This document shows positions 7,833 to 16,052 of a stretch of 64,000 nt of DNA, one piece after another. Position 1 is the first letter of the stretch, and each line of letters starts with the position of its first letter. Under the pieces are notes generated by a model. It was given only the letters and a program-made list of their open reading frames with translations, was not told where the DNA came from and did no database searches. Made by a program: the position numbers and the translations under genes. Location of the stretch: NCBI RefSeq assembly GCF_900111035.1, contig NZ_FOFU01000003.1, forward strand, positions 124,001 through 188,000. Direction: 5' to 3'. Source of the DNA: Treponema bryantii. GTDB lineage: Bacteria; Spirochaetota; Spirochaetia; Treponematales; Treponemataceae.

Positions 7833-10289
7833 ATGAAAAAAATATCTCTCGATGAAAACTGGACCTTCAGATGGGGCTATCTTGATTCTGTTGGCAACCT
7901 GGAAAATGACAAAGGCCTTCAGGTTAATCTTCCCCACGACGCTATGATTGGAACTGAAGTTTCTAAAGATTGTTATGCAGCCTGTGACAGTGGTTTTTTT
8001 AATGGCGGAATCTGTAATTACACAAAGTTTCTTTTTGTGCCCGCTGAATGGAAGGGACAGAAGCTGGGACTCAAGTTTGACGGCGTAATGATGAATGCTA
8101 CCGTTGATATAAATGGCTGCAAGGTTGCCGGCCAGAATTACGGTTATGCTCCTTTTTATGTTGATATCACTCCTTATCTTGCATACGGTGAAGAAAACAG
8201 AATTACCGTGAATGTAAACTCCGGCTCGGTAAGTAATTCCCGCTGGTACACAGGCCTTGGACTTTACCGGGGAGTTATGCTTTGCCGCAGTCCTCTGCTT
8301 TATATTGCTGATGATGGCATTTATGCTTATACAAGCGAAGCTTCCGGAGACACAGCTTTTGTAAAAGCTCAAGTTGAAGTTGTAAATGATACACAGGAAA
8401 ACAGACTGGTGGAAGTTTGCACGGAACTGATTCCTGATGGCGAAGAGACTGTTGCAGCCTTATCAAAGTCTGTGATTTTTGTCGCTGCTAATTCCCGCGA
8501 AAAAGCATATCTTTCAATAAATCTGAAAAATCCAAAAGTATGGGATTGTGATAATCCAAATCTTTATAAGCTAAAGGCCACCGTAAAAAGTAATGGTGAG
8601 TACCGCATCCGCCTTGAAGAAAAAGATGATATTCCTGCAGATGAAGCAGAGCTTCTTTTTGGTGTGCGTACTATTTCTGCAGATGCTGAGCGAGGTCTTT
8701 TGATAAACGGAAAAAGCGTAAAGCTTAAGGGAGGCTGTCTGCATCACGATAACGGTCTTTTGGGTGCAGTTTCTTTATATGAAGCAGAAGCCAGAAAAAT
8801 CCGTAAGCTTAAGGAAGTGGGCTTTAATGCAATCAGAACAGCTCACAATCCGCCGTCTTCTGTTCTTGTAGAAGCCTGCGAAAGACTTGGTATGTATATT
8901 TTTGATGAAGCCTTTGATGCCTGGTGGGTAGGAAAGAGGGCCGGAGACTACAGTCAGTATTTTGAAGCAAACTGGAAAAAAGATTTAACTGCTTTTGTAA
9001 AGCGAGACCGAAGCAGCCCTGCTGTAGTTATATGGTCTACAGGAAATGAAATACCGGAACGAGGAGGACTTGCAAAGGGCTATAGCCGTGCAACTCAGTT
9101 AGCCCGAGCTATTAAAGAGCTGGACCCAACAAGACCTGTAAGTAATGGAATCTGCTCTATGTGGAGCGGCCTTGATGATAAGCTTGCCAGCGGACAGTAT
9201 CTGGCACAGAATGTAAATATCGGTGTTTATGAAAATCTCTGGGAAAAAGCAACTGAGCCATTTACAAACGGTCTTGATATCGTTGGCTATAATTACATGG
9301 AAGACCAATACGAAAAAGATCATGAAATGTTTCCTCAGCGTGTAATTCTTGGTTCTGAAAATTTTCCAAATCAGATTGGTTACCGCTGGCCTTTTATCGA
9401 AAGTCATCCTTATGTAATAGGCGACTTTACCTGGACTGCCTGGGACTATCTTGGTGAAGCCGGTCTTGGCAAAGCTTTTTATGCAGATAAAGATGATCCG
9501 ATTGTAAATAAAAAGCCTTGGGAAATCATGCCTCAGCAGACTTCTCATTTTCCATATCGTACAGCAGAAGATGCAGATTATGATATAACAGGACGCCTGC
9601 TTCCTCAGGGAGAATACCGCAGTGTAGTTTGGGGGTCTGAAAAAACATATCTCTACTCAAGAGATCCTGCTGCTTACGACAAGGTAGAAATGATGACCTT
9701 CTGGGGTTTTCCTCAGTTTATGAAAAAATGGACATATCCTGGTTTTGAGGGGAAGCCTGTAAAGCTTGCAGTTTTCTCTCGGGCTCAGGAAGTTGAAGTT
9801 TTTGTGAACGGAAAATCTATCGGCAGAAAGAAAGTTTCTTGTGAGGCGCCTATGCCGAATCTGGCGGAGTTTGAAACTGTTTATGAGCCGGGTAGGGTAG
9901 AAGCTGTGAGCTATGTTGATGGCAAAGAAGTTAGCCGTGATAGTCTTTCTACCGTGGGACAGGGCGCAGAAATCAAATTGACCTGTGCAAAAAAATTACT
10001 TAAGGCAGATGGCCACGACGCTGCCTGTGTTATGATTGATATTGTAGATTCAGAGGGTCGCACTGTGCCAGATGCAGCAATAAAACTTACTGCAAAAGTA
10101 GAAGGTCCTGCATCTCTTGCAGGCTTTGGTTCCGGAAATCCGATAACCGACGAAAACTACACAGACGAGACCTCTGTAACTTACCGGGGCCAGGCCTGTG
10201 CAGTTTTGCGTTCGGGCTATAAAGACGGTGAGTCAAAGCTCACCGTGTATGCAGAAGGTTTTGAGCCTAAGACTTTATTCCTTGAATAA
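7833..10289 (+). CDS. Glycoside hydrolase family 2 beta-galactosidase
   Basis: The 818-residue enzyme has the GH2 layout: sugar-binding jelly roll, immunoglobulin-like domain, TIM barrel and two C-terminal beta domains. The acid/base is E406 in STGNE and the nucleophile is E509 in ILGSEN. There is no signal peptide, so it acts in the cytoplasm on imported oligosaccharides. The C-terminal layout resembles the DUF4982-containing GH2 enzymes of gut and rumen bacteria, which can be beta-galactosidases or related activities; exact substrate is uncertain. GGAG at 7824-7827 precedes the start. The gene overlaps the convergent cysK end by 15 bases and has no link to the sulfur genes around it. Confidence 0.88.
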   Translation: MKKISLDENWTFRWGYLDSVGNLENDKGLQVNLPHDAMIGTEVSKDCYAACDSGFFNGGICNYTKFLFVPAEWKGQKLGLKFDGVMMNATVDINGCKVAGQNYGYAPFYVDITPYLAYGEENRITVNVNSGSVSNSRWYTGLGLYRGVMLCRSPLLYIADDGIYAYTSEASGDTAFVKAQVEVVNDTQENRLVEVCTELIPDGEETVAALSKSVIFVAANSREKAYLSINLKNPKVWDCDNPNLYKLKATVKSNGEYRIRLEEKDDIPADEAELLFGVRTISADAERGLLINGKSVKLKGGCLHHDNGLLGAVSLYEAEARKIRKLKEVGFNAIRTAHNPPSSVLVEACERLGMYIFDEAFDAWWVGKRAGDYSQYFEANWKKDLTAFVKRDRSSPAVVIWSTGNEIPERGGLAKGYSRATQLARAIKELDPTRPVSNGICSMWSGLDDKLASGQYLAQNVNIGVYENLWEKATEPFTNGLDIVGYNYMEDQYEKDHEMFPQRVILGSENFPNQIGYRWPFIESHPYVIGDFTWTAWDYLGEAGLGKAFYADKDDPIVNKKPWEIMPQQTSHFPYRTAEDADYDITGRLLPQGEYRSVVWGSEKTYLYSRDPAAYDKVEMMTFWGFPQFMKKWTYPGFEGKPVKLAVFSRAQEVEVFVNGKSIGRKKVSCEAPMPNLAEFETVYEPGRVEAVSYVDGKEVSRDSLSTVGQGAEIKLTCAKKLLKADGHDAACVMIDIVDSEGRTVPDAAIKLTAKVEGPASLAGFGSGNPITDENYTDETSVTYRGQACAVLRSGYKDGESKLTVYAEGFEPKTLFLE

Positions 10290-11252
10290 ATCTGTACTCA
10301 AATAGCGTAATCCGGTGTCAGGGAAGACAACAACAATGTTCTTTCCTTCATACTCTGGACGTTTTGCTAGTTCTGTTGCTCCCCAAAGAGCTGCACCGCT
10401 TGAATTTCCAACTAAGACACCATCAGACTTTGCAACAATTCGGGCTGCCTCGAAAGAAGGCTTTACAGTTGCAATAAGAACCTCGTCATAAACACCGGTA
10501 GTATTGCGAACAGTAACAGGAACGCGCTCCTGTGGAACTTCTGTAAAGTTGTGAATACCAGTAAGGGCAGTTGCATCCAGTGCTGGCTCAACTGCAACAA
10601 CTTTTACAGCTGGATTTTTTGACTTCACATAATCACTGATTCCGCGGATTGTTCCACCTGTTCCAACAGCACTTACAACTGCCGCAAGGTCGCCTTCTGT
10701 CTGCTCCCAGATTTCCAAGCCTGTTGTGTCGTGGTGAGCCAGAGGATTTTTTGGATTGAGCATCTGGTCTACAAAGAAGATGTCCTCTCCTGCAGCCTGA
10801 CGGTCGCGGATATGCTGCTTCAAAATATTGGTAGCGGCAACAAAGTCACCGTTTGTTGTTTTCAACGCATCCTGGATTTCTGGTACATTGCTTATGCGGG
10901 TTACATTTGCACCAAAGGCCCTCATGATGTCGAAGCGTTCCTGGCTTGTTCCATCCTGAAGGTAAATTGTTACATCATAGCCCTTCATTGCACCAATAGC
11001 ACTTACTGCAATTCCAGTGTTACCACTTGTATATTCAATCAAAGTTGTTACACCCGGTTTGATTTTTCCTTCACGTTCTGCATCTTCAATAATGCGCAGA
11101 ACAATGCGGTCCTTAATGCTTCCAATCGGGTTGAAGTATTCGACCTTTGCAAGAAGGTGAGCCTTAAGTCCAAGTTTCTTTTCATAGCCGTGGAGTCGTA
11201 CCAGCGGTGTATTTCCAACGAGTTCTGTCAGTGAGTCGTGGATATTTGACAT
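10275..11252 (-). CDS. cysK: Cysteine synthase (O-acetylserine sulfhydrylase)
   Basis: This 325-residue PLP enzyme makes cysteine from O-acetylserine and sulfide. K47 in NPIGSIKDR is the PLP lysine and TSGNTG (75-80) binds the substrate carboxylate; VGTGGT binds the PLP phosphate. The sequence is full length. AGGAGG precedes the ATG. It follows the pair-2 nitrogenase-like genes on the same strand, separated by a 160-bp inverted-repeat element, so it would assimilate sulfide released nearby. In Bacillus and Staphylococcus CysK also acts as a partner of the Rrf2 repressor CymR; a CymR-like gene lies at 15624. A cystathionine beta-synthase-like role is possible but less likely. Confidence 0.93.
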   Translation of the reverse strand: MSNIHDSLTELVGNTPLVRLHGYEKKLGLKAHLLAKVEYFNPIGSIKDRIVLRIIEDAEREGKIKPGVTTLIEYTSGNTGIAVSAIGAMKGYDVTIYLQDGTSQERFDIMRAFGANVTRISNVPEIQDALKTTNGDFVAATNILKQHIRDRQAAGEDIFFVDQMLNPKNPLAHHDTTGLEIWEQTEGDLAAVVSAVGTGGTIRGISDYVKSKNPAVKVVAVEPALDATALTGIHNFTEVPQERVPVTVRNTTGVYDEVLIATVKPSFEAARIVAKSDGVLVGNSSGAALWGATELAKRPEYEGKNIVVVFPDTGLRYLSTDLFKE

Positions 11253-11270
11253 AATAAATCCTCCTGATTG

Positions 11271-11430
11271 TAGGTTAGAGGTTCTAGGTTTTAGGTTATA
11301 GGATTTTTGAGCAGGCGTTGCGGGCGGCGCTTGAGCCCGCAGAAGGGGTAGCGTAAGACCGCAACGCGGGCTGAAGCGAGGGGGAGACTTCCCCCATCCC
11401 TATAACCTGGCACCTATAACCTAGCACCTA
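11271..11430. repeat. MITE-like element with 32-bp inverted ends
   Basis: The ends 11271-11302 and 11399-11430 are inverted copies that match at 25 of 32 positions; both are built of TAGGTT/AACCTA units. Between them is a GC-rich core with hairpins such as GGGGGAGACTTCCCCC (11380-11395). No protein is encoded. It separates the pair-2 NifD-like gene from cysK, and its right edge supplies the TAG stop codon (11430-11428) of the former. Core modules recur near 14407 and 56335. Confidence 0.65.
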
Positions 11431-12900
11431 TTTTTTATTTTCTTCCTTGATAAACTTGTCTGCATTCTGCTCGTACCACCACTTTGTGTATGGCAGCTTA
11501 ATACGGGCAGCGAGGTTCTTTTCAAAACTGCGGTTTGTTACTGTATCGCGGATAAGCTTTGCAAAACTCAAAGTTCCTTCGTAGCCGAATACTGTGTATT
11601 CATCTGCAACAAAGACTGCAGCATATCCCTGCTTGATTGCCCAGACAGTTGTACCAGGGTGACGGCTGAAGTAAACATCAGGTTTATAGTGATTGAGAAT
11701 GTTCAAAACTTCGTAGTTCTGCTGATCTGCAACAGCAACCTTCATATCCTTTGGCGAAGTCTTCAAAAGGTGTTCGAGGGCAGGTGGAACTTCGCCGTTG
11801 TCGTACTTGTAGTCGTAGTGCCATGCAAGAGCGTATTCAACATTCATTCCAAATTCCTGAAGAACGCGGGCAATTTCATAAGTAAAGCCAGGACCCATAC
11901 CGATTACAGCACTCAGTCCCTTGAGAGACTTTGTTACTTCTTCAATCTGAGGAAGATAAATTGCTCTCTGCTTTTCGATATAAGCCTCAGCTTCTGCACG
12001 CTTACCAATTGTGTCACCAATTGCACGGAGCCAGGTTTCGAAGCCTGTGATACCAGAGTGGTTCAAAGTTCGAACGTAAGGAACTCCGTAAGTTTCTTCA
12101 AGAGCGTTACCAAGATAGGTTCCCAGAGTACCGCAGATACAAACCGTAGCGAGAGCCTCGCTCAGGTGGCTGAGTTCTTCAATAGTTGAATTACAGTAGA
12201 GGAACTGTGGCTCAGCATCAAATACTTCATTAAAAATTTTTGTAATCTGAGGGCGTGCGCTTTCGTAGAAGTTCTTGATATTGATTGTGCGGCGTTTCTG
12301 TTTTGGTGGCTGAACAATTCCCTGAAGAACTGCGTGGTCAGAAATATCAAAACCGCTGGCCCAGATGCGGCTCTTAAAACCTTCACAGTGAACAGGAATT
12401 ACCGGAATCGGGAGCTCGTCATTAATGTCGCTTGCTACACCGTCAACATCTTCACCAGTTACACCCGAAACACAGCTTGTAGAAACAAAGATTGCATCAG
12501 GCTTGTAAGTGTTATAAGTGTGATGAATGATTTTTCGAAGGTCGTTTGTTGCTCCGAATACAGTGTCCTTTTCGTTCAAGTCTGTACATACAAAAACTGA
12601 ATTTGTTGTTTTGTTTACGCGGGCTGCAATCTGTCCAAATTTAACAGCATCGTTACTTGCCATTGCTGTACAACCAGCAGGAGCGTGGTAAACAACTGCA
12701 ACGTTACGGATTGCGGCAAGTGCGTTCAAAGCACAGCCGGAAAGACATGAACTTGACTGGCTGAAGCAGCGTTCACGGTTGCGTAATGTTCCGTCTTCAG
12801 ATTTTTTTACCAGAGTTTCAAGGTTTCCAACGAAACCTGTAATTGAACCAAGTCGGTTCTCGCGTATTGCTATATTTGCGTTCTTAAAATTAAATGGCAT
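11428..12900 (-). CDS. Nitrogenase component 1 alpha-like (NifD-like) subunit, pair 2
   Basis: The 490-residue product is a second NifD-like subunit. C52, C77 and C143 match the alpha P-cluster ligands. In the CIC motif C256 falls at the Cys275 cofactor-ligand position (15 residues before YG of ETYGVP). The His442 position, ten residues before the first G of GYEG, is V429, so that ligand is missing. The Gln191 and His195 positions after HCEGF are W180 and F184, which rules out ordinary nitrogenase chemistry. Loss of the His ligand with the Cys kept resembles the scaffold NifE, but a separate reductase is also possible. It lies 16 bases after the NifK-like partner. Its C-terminus ends exactly at the edge of an inverted-repeat element and may have been trimmed by that insertion. 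Confidence 0.86.
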   Translation of the reverse strand: MPFNFKNANIAIRENRLGSITGFVGNLETLVKKSEDGTLRNRERCFSQSSSCLSGCALNALAAIRNVAVVYHAPAGCTAMASNDAVKFGQIAARVNKTTNSVFVCTDLNEKDTVFGATNDLRKIIHHTYNTYKPDAIFVSTSCVSGVTGEDVDGVASDINDELPIPVIPVHCEGFKSRIWASGFDISDHAVLQGIVQPPKQKRRTINIKNFYESARPQITKIFNEVFDAEPQFLYCNSTIEELSHLSEALATVCICGTLGTYLGNALEETYGVPYVRTLNHSGITGFETWLRAIGDTIGKRAEAEAYIEKQRAIYLPQIEEVTKSLKGLSAVIGMGPGFTYEIARVLQEFGMNVEYALAWHYDYKYDNGEVPPALEHLLKTSPKDMKVAVADQQNYEVLNILNHYKPDVYFSRHPGTTVWAIKQGYAAVFVADEYTVFGYEGTLSFAKLIRDTVTNRSFEKNLAARIKLPYTKWWYEQNADKFIKEENKK

Positions 12901-12916
12901 ATTTTCGTCCTCCTTC

Positions 12917-14254
12917 CTACAGCTTCAGCTTACTCATAGCAGCAGTAAATATCTGTTCGAGGAGGTGAAGTCCTCCAGAATAGCCGGCAATGTGATCATT
13001 TATTACGAGTTTTTCGAGCATTGGGTAGCTTACGTTTACAAAGTGAGCACCAAGTTCTGCGGCAAGCTTCTTTTCCCAGTTTGAACCGAGAATCAAAGGT
13101 GTGCCTGCAAAATCAGCATTTTTAATCTGCTCGTGGATATCATGACCATCTGTTGTAAACTGAACCTGAGTTGTAATTCCATAGTTCAGGTTGTTTACTT
13201 CATCAATAATCTTCTGCTGATGTGCTTTTGGAGCGTCATCAGTAATGAAAATCTTTTCCGGGAAGAGCCCCATGTCGTTTACAAGGAATTTAGTTACTGC
13301 GATTGCATATTCACTGTCGCTGGCAACTGTAAAGCGCTTTCCAAGAATACGGGTTTCAAGAAGAGTGTCAGCAAAGCGTTCGATATAGTAATAGAATTCA
13401 GCTTCTTTTTCTGTGATAACTTTTTCAGTCAGTTCTTTATCTGCACCTGTGAACTCCTGAACTGTACGAAGGAACTTTGTAGTTTCTGTAGCACCAATAG
13501 GAAGAACCGGGTACTGCAAAAGCTTAATTCCAAAACGGCGCTCAAGATACTTTGCACTTTCAAGACCAACCCAAGGCGAAACAAGAATTGTGTATTCTGC
13601 CTGAGGAATCTTTTTAAGATTTTCGATTCCGCGGCCAAATCCAAAAATTGTGTTTGGCTTAAGCCCGATTGCAGTAAGAAGATTTTCAATTTCGCGAAGG
13701 TTTCCGAGCCAGTAAGGATCCTGCTGAGGAGGAGCGACAAAAAGATTTACAAGACCTTTTTCTTTTTTTACTTCTCCGTCTGCATCAGAGTAGGCTGTAA
13801 CAACCTCTTCACGTTCCAGATACTGTTCAAAAATTGATTTCAAAATCCAGTCGTGACCAAGATAATTGTTACCTTTAAATCCAGGTGTTTTTGCCCATAA
13901 AACAGGCTTTTCGGCATTTTCAAAATTGCCTGCAACTTCTTCAATGTCATCACCAATAATTTCACTGGTACAGCCCGAAAGGACAACGAATAAATCGGCA
14001 TCAATAACTTTCAGAGCATTTTCAATAGTAGAACGAAGTTTTCCGGTTCCACCAAAAACAACTTCTTTTTCACTTACAGAACTACACGGAAAAATATTCG
14101 GGCTGAAACGTCCGCTTGTTCCGTTGTTATCATTTAATTTTGCAGCACATCCAGGTCCAGAGTGCAAAACAGGAATTGCACCTGTAATTGCGTGAACAGT
14201 CTGCATTGCGGCAAGAGCACATTTGTACCGCGGCTGATCCAGTATTTTTGCCAT
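12917..14254 (-). CDS. Nitrogenase component 1 beta-like (NifK-like) subunit, pair 2
   Basis: The 445-residue product is a NifK/NifN-like subunit. C12, C36 and C95 match the spacing of the beta P-cluster ligands, and the segments VSEKEVVFGG and SGCTSEIIGDD are family hallmarks. It is a paralogue of the pair-1 beta-like protein (shared KEVVFGGT, GCxxxxxGDD). The order beta then alpha is the reverse of pair 1 and of nifDK. It is the first gene of an operon that continues to the NifD-like gene and cysK. GGAG precedes the ATG, and the promoter faces that of malY-rrf2. Function is unknown; a role in organic-sulfur reduction is inferred from context. Confidence 0.85.
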   Translation of the reverse strand: MAKILDQPRYKCALAAMQTVHAITGAIPVLHSGPGCAAKLNDNNGTSGRFSPNIFPCSSVSEKEVVFGGTGKLRSTIENALKVIDADLFVVLSGCTSEIIGDDIEEVAGNFENAEKPVLWAKTPGFKGNNYLGHDWILKSIFEQYLEREEVVTAYSDADGEVKKEKGLVNLFVAPPQQDPYWLGNLREIENLLTAIGLKPNTIFGFGRGIENLKKIPQAEYTILVSPWVGLESAKYLERRFGIKLLQYPVLPIGATETTKFLRTVQEFTGADKELTEKVITEKEAEFYYYIERFADTLLETRILGKRFTVASDSEYAIAVTKFLVNDMGLFPEKIFITDDAPKAHQQKIIDEVNNLNYGITTQVQFTTDGHDIHEQIKNADFAGTPLILGSNWEKKLAAELGAHFVNVSYPMLEKLVINDHIAGYSGGLHLLEQIFTAAMSKLKL

Positions 14255-14312
14255 AATCGCTCCTATATACGGAAAGCTTTTTTTGCTTATCCTTTCTGAC
14301 TTATAGAAATTA

Positions 14313-14370
14313 CCTATTGACTTAATAGGTTAATGTTTTTATACTACATGTAACCTACTAAGTCAATAGG
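14313..14370. promoter_or_regulatory. Face-to-face divergent promoters with paired inverted operators
   Basis: Plus strand: TTGACT (14317-14322), 17 bases, TATACT (14340-14345) for malY-rrf2. Minus strand: TTGACT (14366-14361), 17 bases, TATAAA (14343-14338) for the pair-2 operon. Each -35 lies inside a dyad CCTATTGACTTARTAGG, at 14313-14329 and, inverted, at 14354-14370. With flanks the two copies match at 20 of 21 bases. Their centres are 41 bases apart and the -10 boxes overlap, so one regulator could control both operons. Confidence 0.75.
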
Positions 14371-14406
14371 TTATATTAAAAATCTTTAGTATTTTTTAAG
14401 AGAGGA

Positions 14407-14441
14407 GGGGGAAGTCTGCCCCCGTAACGCCCCCAAAGGAG
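14407..14441 (+). promoter_or_regulatory. GC hairpin and ribosome site in the malY leader
   Basis: The leader holds GGGGG-AAGTCTG-CCCCC (14407-14423) and then AAAGGAG (14435-14441), six bases before the malY ATG. The hairpin module GGGGGAAGTCT also occurs on the minus strand inside the 11271-11430 element, so it may be a repeat remnant rather than a dedicated attenuator. Confidence 0.5.
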
Positions 14442-14446
14442 TACAC

Positions 14447-15631
14447 ATGAGTTATAACTTCAACAGCGTGATTGACCGCCACGGAACAAACTGTATTAAA
14501 ACTGATCTGGCAGTTATTCGCGGCAAGCCTGCAGACGTGCTTTCTCTCTGGGTTGCAGATATGGACTTTCCAACTTCGCCTGCAATTCTTGAGGCACTTC
14601 ATAATAAAGTAGATCATGGAATATTCGGTTATTCCTGCCTGGATGATGATTTTTTTTCTGCCCTTAAAAACTGGATGCAGACAGAGCATGATTTTTCACC
14701 TGAACGTCGGGAGCTTGTAACAACCCCGGGTGTAGTTTTTGGAATTTCCTGTGCTATCAAAGCATTTACTCAGGAAGGTGATAGTGTAATTATTCAGACT
14801 CCGGTTTACTATCCGTTTAAGAATATGATTGAGCTGAATAACCGAAAGCTGGTAACTTCATCGCTCTACGAAAAAGAAGGCAAGTACTATATTAATTTTG
14901 AAGATTTCGAAAAGAAGATTATAGAGAACAATGTAAAACTTTTTATTTTGTGCAGTCCTCATAATCCTGTAAGCCGTGTATGGACACGCGAGGAATTGCA
15001 GAAGCTTTCGGATATTTGTCTGCGAAATAATGTAATAGTGTTTTCAGATGAGATTCATAATGATTTTGTATATGGACCGAATAAGCATATTGTGTTTTCA
15101 AACCTTTCTCCTGAAGCTGCAGAAAACTCAATTGTTTCAATGTCTGTAAGTAAGACATTTAATCTTGCAGGACTTCAGTTTTCTACAAACTTTATAAAGA
15201 ATCCAGTATTGCGCAATAAGTTCAGAATTGAAAAGGACAAAACTGGTTATGATGAGCCAAGTCTTATGGGACTTACAGCGGCACTTGCAGCATATAAAAA
15301 TGGTAAACCATGGCTTTTGGATTTACATAAACATTTAAAAGAAAATATAGATTTTGTAAGAAACTTTCTTGCAGAAAAGCTTCCATCAGTGCGTCTGATT
15401 GAACCTGAAGGAACCTTCCTTCTCTGGCTTGATTTTTCTAAGCTTGGACTTTCTGATTCTGAGATTGATGACATCATTGTAAACAAGGCAAAAGTCTGGC
15501 TTGATCGTGGAACTATGTTTGGACCGGAAGGGGAGTATTACCAGAGAATAAATGTAGCAACACCCCGGCCGGTACTTGAAGAAGCGCTAAACCGTATTGA
15601 GGGGGCATTTAAGGAGATTAAACATGTATAA
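14447..15631 (+). CDS. MalY/PatB family C-S lyase (cystathionine beta-lyase type aminotransferase)
   Basis: The 394-residue protein is a fold-type I PLP enzyme. N173 in PHNP, D201 in DEIH and the PLP lysine K236 in SVSKTFN are all present. The start, NFNSVIDRHGTNCIKTD, is typical of MalY/PatB, which cleave C-S bonds of cystathionine, cystine or cysteine conjugates to give pyruvate, ammonia and a thiol. The gene precedes an Rrf2 regulator and overlaps it by 8 bases. It faces the pair-2 nitrogenase-like operon across a shared operator region, so it is probably part of the same sulfur-scavenging response. An aminotransferase role is possible but less likely. Confidence 0.88.
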   Translation: MSYNFNSVIDRHGTNCIKTDLAVIRGKPADVLSLWVADMDFPTSPAILEALHNKVDHGIFGYSCLDDDFFSALKNWMQTEHDFSPERRELVTTPGVVFGISCAIKAFTQEGDSVIIQTPVYYPFKNMIELNNRKLVTSSLYEKEGKYYINFEDFEKKIIENNVKLFILCSPHNPVSRVWTREELQKLSDICLRNNVIVFSDEIHNDFVYGPNKHIVFSNLSPEAAENSIVSMSVSKTFNLAGLQFSTNFIKNPVLRNKFRIEKDKTGYDEPSLMGLTAALAAYKNGKPWLLDLHKHLKENIDFVRNFLAEKLPSVRLIEPEGTFLLWLDFSKLGLSDSEIDDIIVNKAKVWLDRGTMFGPEGEYYQRINVATPRPVLEEALNRIEGAFKEIKHV

Positions 15632-16049
15632 AATTTCAACTCGTGGACAGTATGCTCTGCTGATTATGACAGAGCTCGCCGAACAGCCTGAGGGTAAATT
15701 TATTTCTCTTAAGCTGTTGTCTCACAGACATAATCTTTCTGTAAAGTATCTGGAGCAGATTCTGATTCAGTTGAGTAAGGCTGGTCTTGTGATTGGAGTG
15801 CGCGGAAGCAACGGTGGTTACAGACTTGTTAAGAAAACTGAAGATTATACAACCGGAGAGATTCTTCGTGCTCTGGAAGGTGATCTGTCGCCGGTAGGTG
15901 AGTCGCATAGTAATGTAATCAGCAATGTTGGAAATGACGATTACTGGAAAGATTTTGAGCATGTAATCAACGATTATGTTGACTCTGTGACACTCAACAC
16001 TCTGGTAGAAAAAAATAAAGCTGACTTTGGCGAAATGTATTACATTTAA
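15624..16049 (+). CDS. Rrf2 family regulator without cysteines (CymR-like)
   Basis: The 141-residue product has the Rrf2 winged helix (YKISTRGQYALLIM, then LSVKYLEQILIQLSKAGLV and RGSNGGYRL). I start at ATG 15624 with AAGGAG at 15611-15616; the frame continues upstream but lacks homology. It contains no cysteine, so it cannot hold the Fe-S cluster of IscR or NsrR. That matches CymR, the cysteine-metabolism repressor that works with CysK. It overlaps malY by 8 bases. The paired dyads over its own -35 box make autorepression likely, and it is my preferred candidate to bind the CCTA-N9-TAGG sites. Binding specificity is inference. Confidence 0.85.
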   Translation: MYKISTRGQYALLIMTELAEQPEGKFISLKLLSHRHNLSVKYLEQILIQLSKAGLVIGVRGSNGGYRLVKKTEDYTTGEILRALEGDLSPVGESHSNVISNVGNDDYWKDFEHVINDYVDSVTLNTLVEKNKADFGEMYYI

Positions 16050-16052
16050 GAC

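Noticed and set aside
13133-13837. Long open frames opposite real genes, such as 13133-13837, 46717-47340 and 55532-56269 on the plus strand
   Set aside because: They lie antisense to well-supported genes, have no family resemblance and show the biased composition of shadow frames.
1375-14254. A true molybdenum nitrogenase (nif) cluster
   Set aside because: No nifH, nifB, nifE/N order or molybdate genes are seen, Gln191 and His195 are replaced in both alpha-like subunits, and all neighbours belong to sulfur amino acid metabolism.
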